From an uncultured Paracoccaceae bacterium (GTDB lineage: Bacteria > Pseudomonadota > Alphaproteobacteria > Rhodobacterales > Rhodobacteraceae), in contig CALSOO010000004.1 of the NCBI GenBank assembly GCA_943787985.1, positions 806,001 through 870,000 of the forward strand: a stretch of 64,000 bases of DNA. The letters are read 5' to 3'. Positions 56,769 through 64,000 of this stretch are shown in pieces. A program made the translations under genes and the position numbers. The notes below the pieces were generated by a model. That model had not been told where the DNA came from, did not search any database, and worked only from the letters and a program-made list of their open reading frames with translations. Within the stretch, counting starts at the first letter, position 1. Every line of letters starts with the position of its first letter.

Positions 56769-57221
56769 ATGCTGAAGATGATCGATATTCCGCCAGTCTG
56801 GCTGGTCGCTTTTGCGGCGGCTGCGTGGTGGCAGGTGAAATTGTTGCCGCTTGGGGTGAGCCTTGCGCATCCGGTTACCCAAGTGTTGGGTGGCTTGCTT
56901 GTGGGGGGCGGGCTCACGCTGATCGGGTTGGCCGCGTGGGAATTTCGCCGCCATAAAACGACAATCATTCCACATCAGTCCCCTAGCACCATCATCCAGT
57001 CCGGTGTTTTTGCGCGCTCGCGCAACCCGATCTATTTGGGAGATGCCCTTATCCTTGCCGGCTTGATTTTAAGGTGGGATGCGGTGCTGTCATTGCCACT
57101 CTTGCCTATCTTTGTATGGTGGATCGAGAGGCGGTTTATAGTCACAGAGGAAAACCGGATGCGGCGTGAATTTCGTGCAGATTACGGGCAATACGAACAA
57201 AAAGTGCGCCGGTGGCTGTGA
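56769..57221 (+). CDS. Isoprenylcysteine carboxyl methyltransferase (ICMT/PEMT) family protein
   Basis: 150-aa integral membrane methyltransferase. Three to four membrane segments, then 'LIQSGVFARSRNPIYLGDALILAGL'-type sequence (the 'RxPxY' S-adenosylmethionine contact) and the terminal 'EENRMRREFRADYGQYEQKVRRWL', where the E...F...Y..Y..v.R pattern is diagnostic. The bacterial substrate is not known. GGAGGG precedes ATG 56769. Confidence 0.85.
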   Translation: MLKMIDIPPVWLVAFAAAAWWQVKLLPLGVSLAHPVTQVLGGLLVGGGLTLIGLAAWEFRRHKTTIIPHQSPSTIIQSGVFARSRNPIYLGDALILAGLILRWDAVLSLPLLPIFVWWIERRFIVTEENRMRREFRADYGQYEQKVRRWL

Positions 57222-57372
57222 ATCTTTGCGTTTATTGTTGCCGCACCGCGGCGTCACGCCTTGTGTTGGAAACTTACTCACGGTAGTGGACAATGCAGAA
57301 TAATGCGCCATGTTGACGCTTAATAGAGCGCAAATGACGCTTACTGAACATGAAGGATGGGGGATTTTTCGA

Positions 57373-58947
57373 GTGAAGATCGGTACACCAAAAGAATTAT
57401 TTGAGGGCGAAGCCCGCGTCGCCATGACGCCGGACAGCGCGACACAGTTGCAAAAACTGGGTCATGAGTGCGTTGTGGAATCGGGGGCTGGCGCGTTGGC
57501 GGGCTTTGACGATGCGTCCTACAAGGCCGCTGGCGTCGAGGTTGTTAAAACGGCTGCCGCTTTGTGGAAGGCCGCGGACGTGGTGGCCAAAGTGCGCGCG
57601 CCCAATGACGCCGAGGTCAAGCGCTTGCGCGATGGTCAAACGGTGATCTCCTTCATCAATCCTGCCGCGAACGAAAAGCTGTTGGAGCAAGCTGCGAAAA
57701 AAGGCTCAACCGTTGTCGCGATGGACATGGTTCCGCGCATCAGCCGCGCTCAGAAAATGGACGCGCTGTCATCGATGGCGAATATCGCGGGCTACCGCGC
57801 CGTTATTGAAGCGGGCAACAACTTTGGCCGCTTCTTTACGGGTCAGATCACAGCGGCGGGCAAAGTGCCTCCCGCCAAGGTTCTGGTTGTCGGCGCAGGC
57901 GTGGCCGGTTTGGCGGCGGTCGGTACGTCAACGTCTTTGGGGGCGATCACTTACGCCTTTGATGTGCGGCCCGAAGTGGCGGAACAGATCGAATCCATGG
58001 GCGCGGAATTTGTGTTCCTCGACTTTGAAGAAGAGCAAGCAGACGGTGCGGCGACAGGCGGCTATGCTGCAGTGTCCTCCCCCGAGTTCCGTGAGGCACA
58101 GCTGGCCAAGTTCCGCGAACTGGCCCCGGACATCGACATCGTTATCACAACTGCGTTGATCCCCAACCGTGACGCCCCTGAATTGTGGACCGAGGACATG
58201 GTCGCAGCGATGAAGCCGGGCTCTGTCATTGTGGACCTTGCTGCGGAAAAAGGTGGCAACTGCAAGCTGACCGTGATGGATCAAAAGATCGTCACCGACA
58301 ACGGCGTTACAATCATCGGCTACACCGATTTCCCAAGCCGTATGGCGGCGCAGGCCTCGACCCTTTATGCGACCAACATCCGCCACATGTTGACTGATTT
58401 GACGCCTGAAAAAGACGGTGTCATCAATCATAACATGGAAGACGACGTCATTCGCGGGGCCACTGTGACCCACGAAAAGGCCGTCACCTTCCCGCCACCC
58501 CCTCCCAAAATCGCGGCCATTGCGGCGCAGCCCAAAAAGGACGCGCCCAAAGAGCTGACCTCAGAGGAAAAACGCGCCGCCGAAGTCGCGGCCTTTAAGG
58601 TTCAGACCCGCAATCAGGTCACGTTGCTGGCCATCGGTGGCGTATTGCTGTTGGCCGTGGGCCTCGTTGCACCAGCGAGCTTCATGCAGCACTTTATCGT
58701 ATTTGTTTTGTCCGTGTTCATCGGGTTTCAAGTCATCTGGGGCGTTGCGCACAGCTTGCACACCCCCCTTATGGCGATCACAAACGCGATCTCCTCAATC
58801 ATCATTCTGGGCGCGCTGATGCAGATCGGGTCGGGATCCGGCCTTGTTATTCTGCTGGCAGCCTTGTCGGTCTTTATGACGGGCATCAATATTTTCGGCG
58901 GCTTCTTGGTCACACGGCGCATGCTCGCCATGTTCCAGAAATCGTAA
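57373..58947 (+). CDS. pntA: NAD(P) transhydrogenase alpha subunit
   Basis: Proton-translocating transhydrogenase, NAD(H)-binding alpha chain. About 524 aa: the N-terminal dehydrogenase-like domain ('KIGTPKELFEGEARVAMTPDS', 'VLVVGAGVAGLAAVGTSTSLGA', 'YTDFPSRMAAQAS') and the C-terminal four-helix membrane part ('QVTLLAIGGVLLLAVGLVAP', 'FIVFVLSVFIGFQVIWGV'). Fused, as in enterobacteria, not split into PntAA/PntAB. GTG at 57373 is preferred because homologues begin 'MKIG'; an ATG at 57334 is in frame. Confidence 0.95.
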   Translation: MKIGTPKELFEGEARVAMTPDSATQLQKLGHECVVESGAGALAGFDDASYKAAGVEVVKTAAALWKAADVVAKVRAPNDAEVKRLRDGQTVISFINPAANEKLLEQAAKKGSTVVAMDMVPRISRAQKMDALSSMANIAGYRAVIEAGNNFGRFFTGQITAAGKVPPAKVLVVGAGVAGLAAVGTSTSLGAITYAFDVRPEVAEQIESMGAEFVFLDFEEEQADGAATGGYAAVSSPEFREAQLAKFRELAPDIDIVITTALIPNRDAPELWTEDMVAAMKPGSVIVDLAAEKGGNCKLTVMDQKIVTDNGVTIIGYTDFPSRMAAQASTLYATNIRHMLTDLTPEKDGVINHNMEDDVIRGATVTHEKAVTFPPPPPKIAAIAAQPKKDAPKELTSEEKRAAEVAAFKVQTRNQVTLLAIGGVLLLAVGLVAPASFMQHFIVFVLSVFIGFQVIWGVAHSLHTPLMAITNAISSIIILGALMQIGSGSGLVILLAALSVFMTGINIFGGFLVTRRMLAMFQKS

Positions 58948-58959
58948 GGGGGCGGATCA

Positions 58960-60393
58960 ATGGAATACGGATTCACAACAGCGGCGTACGTGGTCGCAGC
59001 GGTTCTTTTCATTCTTAGTCTTGGCGGCTTGTCAGGGCAGGAAAGCGCGAAACGCGCTGTGTGGTATGGCATTGTGGGCATGGGGCTTGCGGTTGCTGCC
59101 ACACTCGTTGGCCCCGGTGCCGGCTATTGGTTGCTGTCGCTGATCCTGATCGCCATGGGCGGCATGATTGGCTACCAACTGGCCACCAAAGTGCAAATGA
59201 CGCAGATGCCGGAACTGGTCGCGGCGATGCACTCGTTGGTTGGTTTGGCGGCGGTCTTTGTGGGCTTGATTGCGCACATAGAAATGGGCCGTGTGTTTGG
59301 CATGGACGAGGACGCGCGCAAGTCGCTTGAGGGCTTTGCTGCTCTTCTGGCCAAAAAGGATGGCGTCGAGATCGCGATCCTGCGGGTCGAATTGTTCTTG
59401 GGCATCTTTATCGGCGCTGTGACCTTCACGGGGTCTGTCGTTGCTTATGGCAAACTGGCTGGCAAAGTGGACTCTGCGGCAACGAAACTTCCGGGCGGTC
59501 ACTTGCTGAACGCAGGGGCGGCTGGTTTGTCCCTGATCTGCCTGATCTGGTACTTCAACTCAGGTGGCTTTCTGCCTTTGTTCTTGATGACTCTGGCGGC
59601 TCTGTTCATCGGTTACCACTTGATCATGGGCATCGGCGGTGCGGACATGCCTGTCGTTGTATCGATGCTCAACAGCTACTCAGGCTGGGCGGCTGCGGCG
59701 ATTGGTTTCTCCCTCGGGAACGACTTGTTGATCGTCGTGGGCGCACTTGTCGGGTCCTCCGGGGCGATCCTGTCCTACATCATGTGTAAGGCCATGAACC
59801 GTTCCTTTGTGTCGGTGATCCTGGGTGGCTTTGGTGGCCCCGCAGGCGAACAGATGGCCGTTGAAGGTGAGCAGATCGCCATTGAGGCGGAAGGTGTTGC
59901 GATGGCTCTCAATGAAGCTGACAGCGTCGTCATCATCCCTGGTTACGGTATGGCGGTTGCTCAGGCCCAGACAGGGGTCGCCGAACTGGTGCGCAAGTTG
60001 CGTGCCAAAGGCAAGAACGTGCGCTTCGCCATTCACCCTGTTGCAGGGCGTTTGCCCGGACACATGAATGTTCTGCTGGCCGAGGCCAAAGTGCCTTACG
60101 ACATCGTGATGGAAATGGACGAGATCAACGACGACTTCCCCGATACGGACGTCGCGATTGTGATTGGCTCCAACGACATTGTGAATCCTGCCGCCCAAGA
60201 TGATCCGAACTCTCCGATTGCGGGCATGCCTGTGTTGGAATGCTGGAAAGCGAAACAGGTGTTCGTGTCAAAGCGCGGGCAGGGGACAGGCTACTCGGGT
60301 ATCGAAAATCCTTTGTTCTTCAAAGAGAACACCCGCATGTTCTACGGGGATGCCAAGGCATCTTTGGACAAGCTTCTTCCTATGATTGATTAA
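58960..60393 (+). CDS. pntB: NAD(P) transhydrogenase beta subunit
   Basis: Inner-membrane partner of PntA that binds NADP(H) and completes the proton channel. 477 aa: nine or so membrane segments, then domain III with '[25 protein letters not shown]', '[21 protein letters not shown]', '[31 protein letters not shown]' and '[21 protein letters not shown]'. Starts 12 bases after pntA, with GGGGGCGGA ahead of the ATG. The pair makes NADPH from NADH using the proton gradient. Confidence 0.97.
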   Translation: MEYGFTTAAYVVAAVLFILSLGGLSGQESAKRAVWYGIVGMGLAVAATLVGPGAGYWLLSLILIAMGGMIGYQLATKVQMTQMPELVAAMHSLVGLAAVFVGLIAHIEMGRVFGMDEDARKSLEGFAALLAKKDGVEIAILRVELFLGIFIGAVTFTGSVVAYGKLAGKVDSAATKLPGGHLLNAGAAGLSLICLIWYFNSGGFLPLFLMTLAALFIGYHLIMGIGGADMPVVVSMLNSYSGWAAAAIGFSLGNDLLIVVGALVGSSGAILSYIMCKAMNRSFVSVILGGFGGPAGEQMAVEGEQIAIEAEGVAMALNEADSVVIIPGYGMAVAQAQTGVAELVRKLRAKGKNVRFAIHPVAGRLPGHMNVLLAEAKVPYDIVMEMDEINDDFPDTDVAIVIGSNDIVNPAAQDDPNSPIAGMPVLECWKAKQVFVSKRGQGTGYSGIENPLFFKENTRMFYGDAKASLDKLLPMID

Positions 60394-60462
60394 CCCGCCT
60401 CAGGTGTGTTGATCGACTGGGTTTGTCGACCGGGGTGGGGAACCTTCACCTGATCCGAGACC

Positions 60463-60494
60463 AAAAAGGCGGCCCACAAACGGGTCGCCTTTTT
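60463..60494 (+). terminator. Terminator after pntAB (bidirectional form)
   Basis: AAAAAGGCG (60463-60471) pairs with CGCCTTTTT (60486-60494), extended by CCC/GGG inside, around a 6-base loop. T runs on both strands allow it to work both ways. No gene seen between it and 60625. Confidence 0.92.
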
Positions 60495-60624
60495 CATGTT
60501 CTACGCTTGAGGGAGGCGAAAGGCGCCAGTCTGTTGGCGTGTGAACAAGCGCCAGAGTTAGACGCTCAAGATTTCCTGTGCGTCAGAAACGAAATCGCAA
60601 GACATTTTCGCCACATTGTTCCGC

Positions 60625-61527
60625 ATGGTACACTTGAAGAACTATCGAGAAGCTGGAATCGCCGCCGAGCAACAAGGCGGGTTTGTACAATGGCTGCCGC
60701 GTCACGCGGTGATGTTTTATCCACGCTCAAAGCGGCTCATGGTGACATTTGACAACATGAAAAGCCGCGAATCTCCGGCACCGGTTTATCCGTGGGGACA
60801 TCAGTTTGTGGCCGACAACGGGTGGTCTCATCTGGGAATCATGATGATTGCGCGCAATGATTGGTTTCGCCACAAAACGCTATGGGAATACCTTGAGGTG
60901 CTCAAAAAAGCTGGCTTGTTTGCGGCATTTGACGAGGTGGTTTTTTATGGCAGTTCAATGGGCGGTTATGGGGCTTTGGCTTATGCCTCATTGTCGCCGG
61001 GGGCGCGTGTTGTTGCGTTGACACCTCAAACGTCGCTTGATCCGAATGTCGCCCCTTTTGAGGATCGATACCCCGGCGCATATCGACGTGGGAATTGGTC
61101 GGGACCTTACGCGGATGCGGTAGATGGGGCAGCCAGCGCGCATCAGGTTTGCGTGATTGCGGACCCGTTTTTTGAAATGGACGTTGCTCATATCGCGCGC
61201 TTGCCTCAGCACAATCTGACATGGCTCAAATGTCCCCATATGGAACATCAGGCAACGCGGATATTGCACAACATGGGGGTCTTGGGCAGCATCGTAGAGC
61301 CTGCATGTCGCGGTGACATTAGCGAAGAACGTTTTAATCGCTTGTTGTCCGGGGCGCGGGCGACAAAACCTTCGGCACGGCTTTTGATAAGATCTGCAAT
61401 TCAAAAGGGGCACTATGGTTTGGCGAAACAAGCATTACACGCGGTGGAGGATGCACATCCGGAATGGCGTTTCTCCCCTTTGTGGCGCAACTTACGGCAA
61501 GCGCAACAAGGCGGTGAGGCGCATTGA
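60625..61527 (+). CDS. Putative alpha/beta-hydrolase-fold protein
   Basis: About 300 aa. A serine nucleophile elbow 'VVFYGSSMGGYGALAYASLSPGARVVAL' (G-x-S-x-G) sits near the centre, as in alpha/beta hydrolases. A candidate His follows in 'WLKCPHMEHQATRIL', and an Asp in 'VCVIADPFFEMDVAHI'. The N-terminal 'GGFVQWLPRHAVMFYPRSKRLMVTFDNM' is a beta-strand lead-in. The C-terminal 60 residues form helices. No signal peptide seen. Substrate unknown. ATG 60625 has no good ribosome site; a TTG lies 9 bases upstream. Confidence 0.65.
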   Translation: MVHLKNYREAGIAAEQQGGFVQWLPRHAVMFYPRSKRLMVTFDNMKSRESPAPVYPWGHQFVADNGWSHLGIMMIARNDWFRHKTLWEYLEVLKKAGLFAAFDEVVFYGSSMGGYGALAYASLSPGARVVALTPQTSLDPNVAPFEDRYPGAYRRGNWSGPYADAVDGAASAHQVCVIADPFFEMDVAHIARLPQHNLTWLKCPHMEHQATRILHNMGVLGSIVEPACRGDISEERFNRLLSGARATKPSARLLIRSAIQKGHYGLAKQALHAVEDAHPEWRFSPLWRNLRQAQQGGEAH

Positions 61528-61655
61528 TCAGGCTGTGAGAATGGTCTTTGTGCCGGTTCGGTATACAGTTGTATTCCCTTAACCTGTTGAAAATAAATAA
61601 CAGTTTGACATCTGTCTGAAACGGCTTATTTCTTCTTTCACGAGCGGAGAGTAGA

Positions 61656-62936
61656 ATGCCCCCAATTGATGATCATCCAAGTCGTTACCAACTTGCAAAC
61701 GAGCTACATGCCCGCCCGTTTCCGGCAATGTCTGCCCCGTGCAGCGCGGCCTACATTGCGATCAAACAAAAAGGCAAGTCTGCAACGCGGGATCGCTCTG
61801 CTGACATGGCCCATCTGATTGCCTTGTTGGATCGCAACGGTGCACCGCACCCGCAGCCGGGCGCGACCCACTATTACGGACAGATTGGGAAACATTGGCT
61901 CAAGTGGGAACAACATACAGAGTTCGTGACCTACACAGTCTTTTCCGAAGGCGCTGGTGAGCGCGCTTTTGATCCGTCTGACTTCAATCCATTTCCAGCC
62001 GACTGGCTCGCAGATGCACCGGGTGTGCGTGTTACGTCAGCGTTGCTGCGTATTGTCGTTGAGGACGATGTTGATCGGATTCAGGAAAGTCTGCGTGCGT
62101 GGTTCGTTCCCGAAAGTCTTGCAGTCAGTCGGGTTTTGGACGCCGCAGCCGTTGTCGCGGGAGATTTTCGCATTGATGTCGCGGGTCACCAGCGGTTTGC
62201 GATCTTTGCGGCCCCAACAACAGGAGAGCGCCGGATCGGTAGGATCGTCCAGCGATTGTGTGAGATTGAAACTTATAAAACAATGTCCATGCTTGGATTT
62301 GGCCGCGCACGTGAGTTGGGGCCGGACCTGAACCGTCTGGATACTCAGCTGACGTCGCTGGTCAGCTCCATGCAAGGTGCGGCCACCGAAGCGGAACAGA
62401 CCCTGCAAGAGCTGCTGTCGGTGTCCGCGGATCTTGAGACCCTGTCCGCGGAATCTTCGTTTCGCTTCGGGGCGACGGGTGCCTATGAGGCCATTGTGAA
62501 CCAACGCATTGAGGCTTTGCGCGAAGAGCGCTTTCATGGCCGTCAAAGCTTTGGAGAGTTCATGATGCGTCGCTATGAGCCTGCCATGCGTACTGTGAAG
62601 TCTGCGGAGCGGCGCCTTGAGGCGATGAGCAGTCGCTCTATACGGGTCAGCAATTTGCTGCGCACCCGCGTGGATGTGGAACGCAGCGCTCAAAATCAGG
62701 CTTTGCTGGAAAGCATGGATAAACGTTCCGACCTTCAGTTGCGCTTGCAACGCACGGTCGAAGGGCTGTCTGTCGTGGCCATCAGTTATTATGCGGTTTC
62801 TCTTGCGGCTTACGCGCTTTATCCTCTGACAGAGGTCACAGGGCTCAGCAAAGGCATGTTGACATCTATCGTCGCGATCCCTGTTGTCTTGCTGGTTTGG
62901 TTCCTCGTGCGCCGGATCAGACGCGAAGCGGAATAG
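61656..62936 (+). CDS. DUF3422 membrane-anchored protein
   Basis: 426 aa. The N-terminal 'HPSRYQLANELHARPFPAM' is the recognisable DUF3422 signature, followed by 'THYYGQIGKHWLKWEQHTEFVTYTVF'. The middle is helical ('LDTQLTSLVSSMQGAATEAEQTLQELL'), suggesting a coiled coil. Two membrane segments close the protein ('SVVAISYYAVSLAAYALYPL' and 'MLTSIVAIPVVLLVWFLV'). Function unknown; cytoplasmic domain anchored at its C-terminus. GAG-rich purine sequence precedes the ATG. Confidence 0.85.
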   Translation: MPPIDDHPSRYQLANELHARPFPAMSAPCSAAYIAIKQKGKSATRDRSADMAHLIALLDRNGAPHPQPGATHYYGQIGKHWLKWEQHTEFVTYTVFSEGAGERAFDPSDFNPFPADWLADAPGVRVTSALLRIVVEDDVDRIQESLRAWFVPESLAVSRVLDAAAVVAGDFRIDVAGHQRFAIFAAPTTGERRIGRIVQRLCEIETYKTMSMLGFGRARELGPDLNRLDTQLTSLVSSMQGAATEAEQTLQELLSVSADLETLSAESSFRFGATGAYEAIVNQRIEALREERFHGRQSFGEFMMRRYEPAMRTVKSAERRLEAMSSRSIRVSNLLRTRVDVERSAQNQALLESMDKRSDLQLRLQRTVEGLSVVAISYYAVSLAAYALYPLTEVTGLSKGMLTSIVAIPVVLLVWFLVRRIRREAE

Positions 62937-63174
62937 GCCAGAGTTTTTCTCCAAACAATCATTCCTTCTTCTAATACGGGAATCGCCCTAGGGTTAAAAG
63001 GCACGACAGATTCGCTTGTTTCAGCAAGTGTGTTTCGTCAGGGCCTTTCGCCTTGGACCTAGGGTATGTGCGTCACAAAATCTGTCAGCCGTGTGTGTAA
63101 CATGTCTGTATTCGGCCCTGATCGGCCCAAATGAGCTCTGCAAACAGGGCCAAAATTCATTCTGGGAGGAAAAC
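62937..63174. other. 238-base upstream region of the methanethiol oxidase gene
   Basis: No gene seen. It holds two CCTAGGG boxes (near 62988 and 63057) and a short GGCCCTGATCGGCCC inverted repeat near 63115, either of which could be regulatory. GGGAGGA directly before the ATG at 63175 is a strong ribosome site. No intrinsic terminator for the DUF3422 gene is obvious. Confidence 0.45.
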
Positions 63175-64000
63175 ATGAATTTAAGACCTGACCCGACATT
63201 TCACGCGTCCCCCAAGCTGGCGATGCAAGCCCCCGTCGAAAATTATGCGTTTACCGTGATGCTCAGTCCGGATGGTTCGCAATCAGATGGGATCGCAGTC
63301 ATCGACCTCAAAGAGGGCTCACCGACCTACGGACAGATCGTTCACCAAGTGATCGTGCCCAACAAGGGGGACGAATTCCATCATTTTGGATGGAACGCCT
63401 GTTCGTCCTCTTTGTCGCCGCTGTCCGGACACGCATTTCTTGAACGGCGCTATCTGATTGTGCCGGGCATCCGGTCCTCGCGCATCTACGTGATCGACGT
63501 CAAAGACCCTTTGAAGGCGCATATCCACAAAACTATCGAACCCGAAGAGTTGTTCAGCAAGACGGGTTATTCGCGTCCGCACACCATTCATTGCGGTCCT
63601 GAGGGAATCTATGTGTCCTGCCTTGGCGGTGGTGGCGAAGACGGAACTGACGGTCCTCCGGGTATTTTCATCATGGATTGCGAGACCTTTGAAATTATTG
63701 GTCAATACGAGATGGATCGCGGCAAACAAGACAAACACTATGACTTCTGGTGGAACCTGCCGCAGGACTACATGGTCAGTTCCGAATGGGGGCTTCCACC
63801 GCAGTTTGAAAACGGGATTGTGCCCGAAGACTTACTGTCCAACAAATACGGGCATTCCATCCATTTCTGGGATTTGCGTGCGCGCAAAAATATCCAGACC
63901 ATGGATTTTGGCGAAAATTATCAAATGGCTTTGGAAATTCGCCCTGCCCATGATCCCACCAAGTCTTATGGCTTTTGTGGTGTTGTCGTGGATACCAGCA
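63175..64000 (+). CDS. Methanethiol oxidase / selenium-binding protein (partial, runs off the edge)
   Basis: The first 275 residues of a SELENBP1/MtoX-type beta-propeller that oxidises methanethiol to formaldehyde, sulfide and peroxide. 'GDEFHHFGWNACSSSLSPLSG' and 'GYSRPHTIHCGPEGIYVSCLG' are diagnostic, with His residues that bind copper in the family, then 'KHYDFWWNLPQDYMVSSEWG' and 'KYGHSIHFWDLRAR'. Full proteins are about 430-470 aa, so the C-terminal third is outside the window. I cannot see whether a signal peptide or the usual SCO1/MauG-like neighbours follow. It fits DMSP-derived sulfur use by roseobacters. Confidence 0.92.
   Translation, partial: MNLRPDPTFHASPKLAMQAPVENYAFTVMLSPDGSQSDGIAVIDLKEGSPTYGQIVHQVIVPNKGDEFHHFGWNACSSSLSPLSGHAFLERRYLIVPGIRSSRIYVIDVKDPLKAHIHKTIEPEELFSKTGYSRPHTIHCGPEGIYVSCLGGGGEDGTDGPPGIFIMDCETFEIIGQYEMDRGKQDKHYDFWWNLPQDYMVSSEWGLPPQFENGIVPEDLLSNKYGHSIHFWDLRARKNIQTMDFGENYQMALEIRPAHDPTKSYGFCGVVVDTS

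Noticed and set aside
1-64000. Prophage, integrative element or toxin-antitoxin system
   Set aside because: No integrase, att repeats, phage structural genes or paired small toxin/antitoxin genes were seen; the only mobile-type gene is the degenerate REP-type transposase.

Overview
The window is chromosomal DNA from an alphaproteobacterium, most likely a marine member of the Rhodobacterales (Roseobacter group). The evidence is the gene content and its order: a full division and cell wall (dcw) cluster with DUF2484 membrane proteins between murC and murB, lpxC-bamD-recN directly after ftsZ, the aerobic cobaltochelatase pair cobS/cobT beside a J-domain gene and bolA, a DUF4177 protein, an RTX calcium-binding protein, malate synthase G with GlcG, a proton-translocating transhydrogenase, and a methanethiol oxidase. 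No rRNA, tRNA, CRISPR array or prophage was seen.

Region 1 (1-23.6 kb, + strand): a terminator from an upstream gene, then mraZ-rsmH-ftsL-ftsI-murE-murF-mraY-murD-ftsW-murG-murC-murB-ddl-ftsQ-ftsA-ftsZ. Most neighbours are coupled by 4-base ATGA overlaps. Three cargo blocks interrupt the cluster: a flavoprotein/peroxiredoxin pair (9.4-11.3 kb), a gene with a long Ala/Ser tract (15.0-16.8 kb), and four small membrane proteins (16.8-17.7 kb). Eleven dcw genes carry single-base frame breaks. These fall in blocks (about 3.9-4.6, 6.9-8.1, 11.3-15.0, 18.0-22.95 kb) with clean sequence between. Removing or adding one base restores textbook proteins, so I read the breaks as sequence or assembly errors, not gene decay. 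Aminopeptidase N shows the same fault at 49.5-49.75 kb.

Region 2 (23.6-30.6 kb, +): lpxC, bamD, recN, a ClC chloride/proton antiporter and an RTX protein. Region 3 (30.6-42.7 kb, mostly -): DUF427, Xaa-Pro aminopeptidase, cobT, cobS, a receiver-only regulator with Glu in place of the phospho-Asp, a J-domain protein, bolA (+), DUF4177, thioesterase, a Cys-rich repeat exoprotein, gatB, a small P-loop kinase and a GNAT acetyltransferase. Region 4 (42.7-50.8 kb): a second copy of the P-loop kinase, two proteins of unknown function, a lytic transglycosylase behind a perfect CtrA-type site, two small membrane proteins, an SDR and pepN.

Region 5 (50.8-64 kb, mostly +): a photolyase reduced to its N-terminal domain, DUF2256, glcB-glcG, a class I glutamine amidotransferase-type hydrolase, a degenerate REP-type transposase, an SDR, an ICMT-type methyltransferase, pntA-pntB, an alpha/beta hydrolase, DUF3422 and the start of methanethiol oxidase, which runs off the right edge. 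A palindromic element of about 56 bases occurs three times (41.5, 48.1 and 50.8 kb). Most of the window is housekeeping. The best leads are the Ala/Ser-tract gene with its adjacent perfect hairpin, the small membrane proteins inside the dcw cluster, the dispersed palindrome together with the degenerate transposase, the Glu-substituted receiver, and the hairpin-rich gap at 36.3-36.65 kb.
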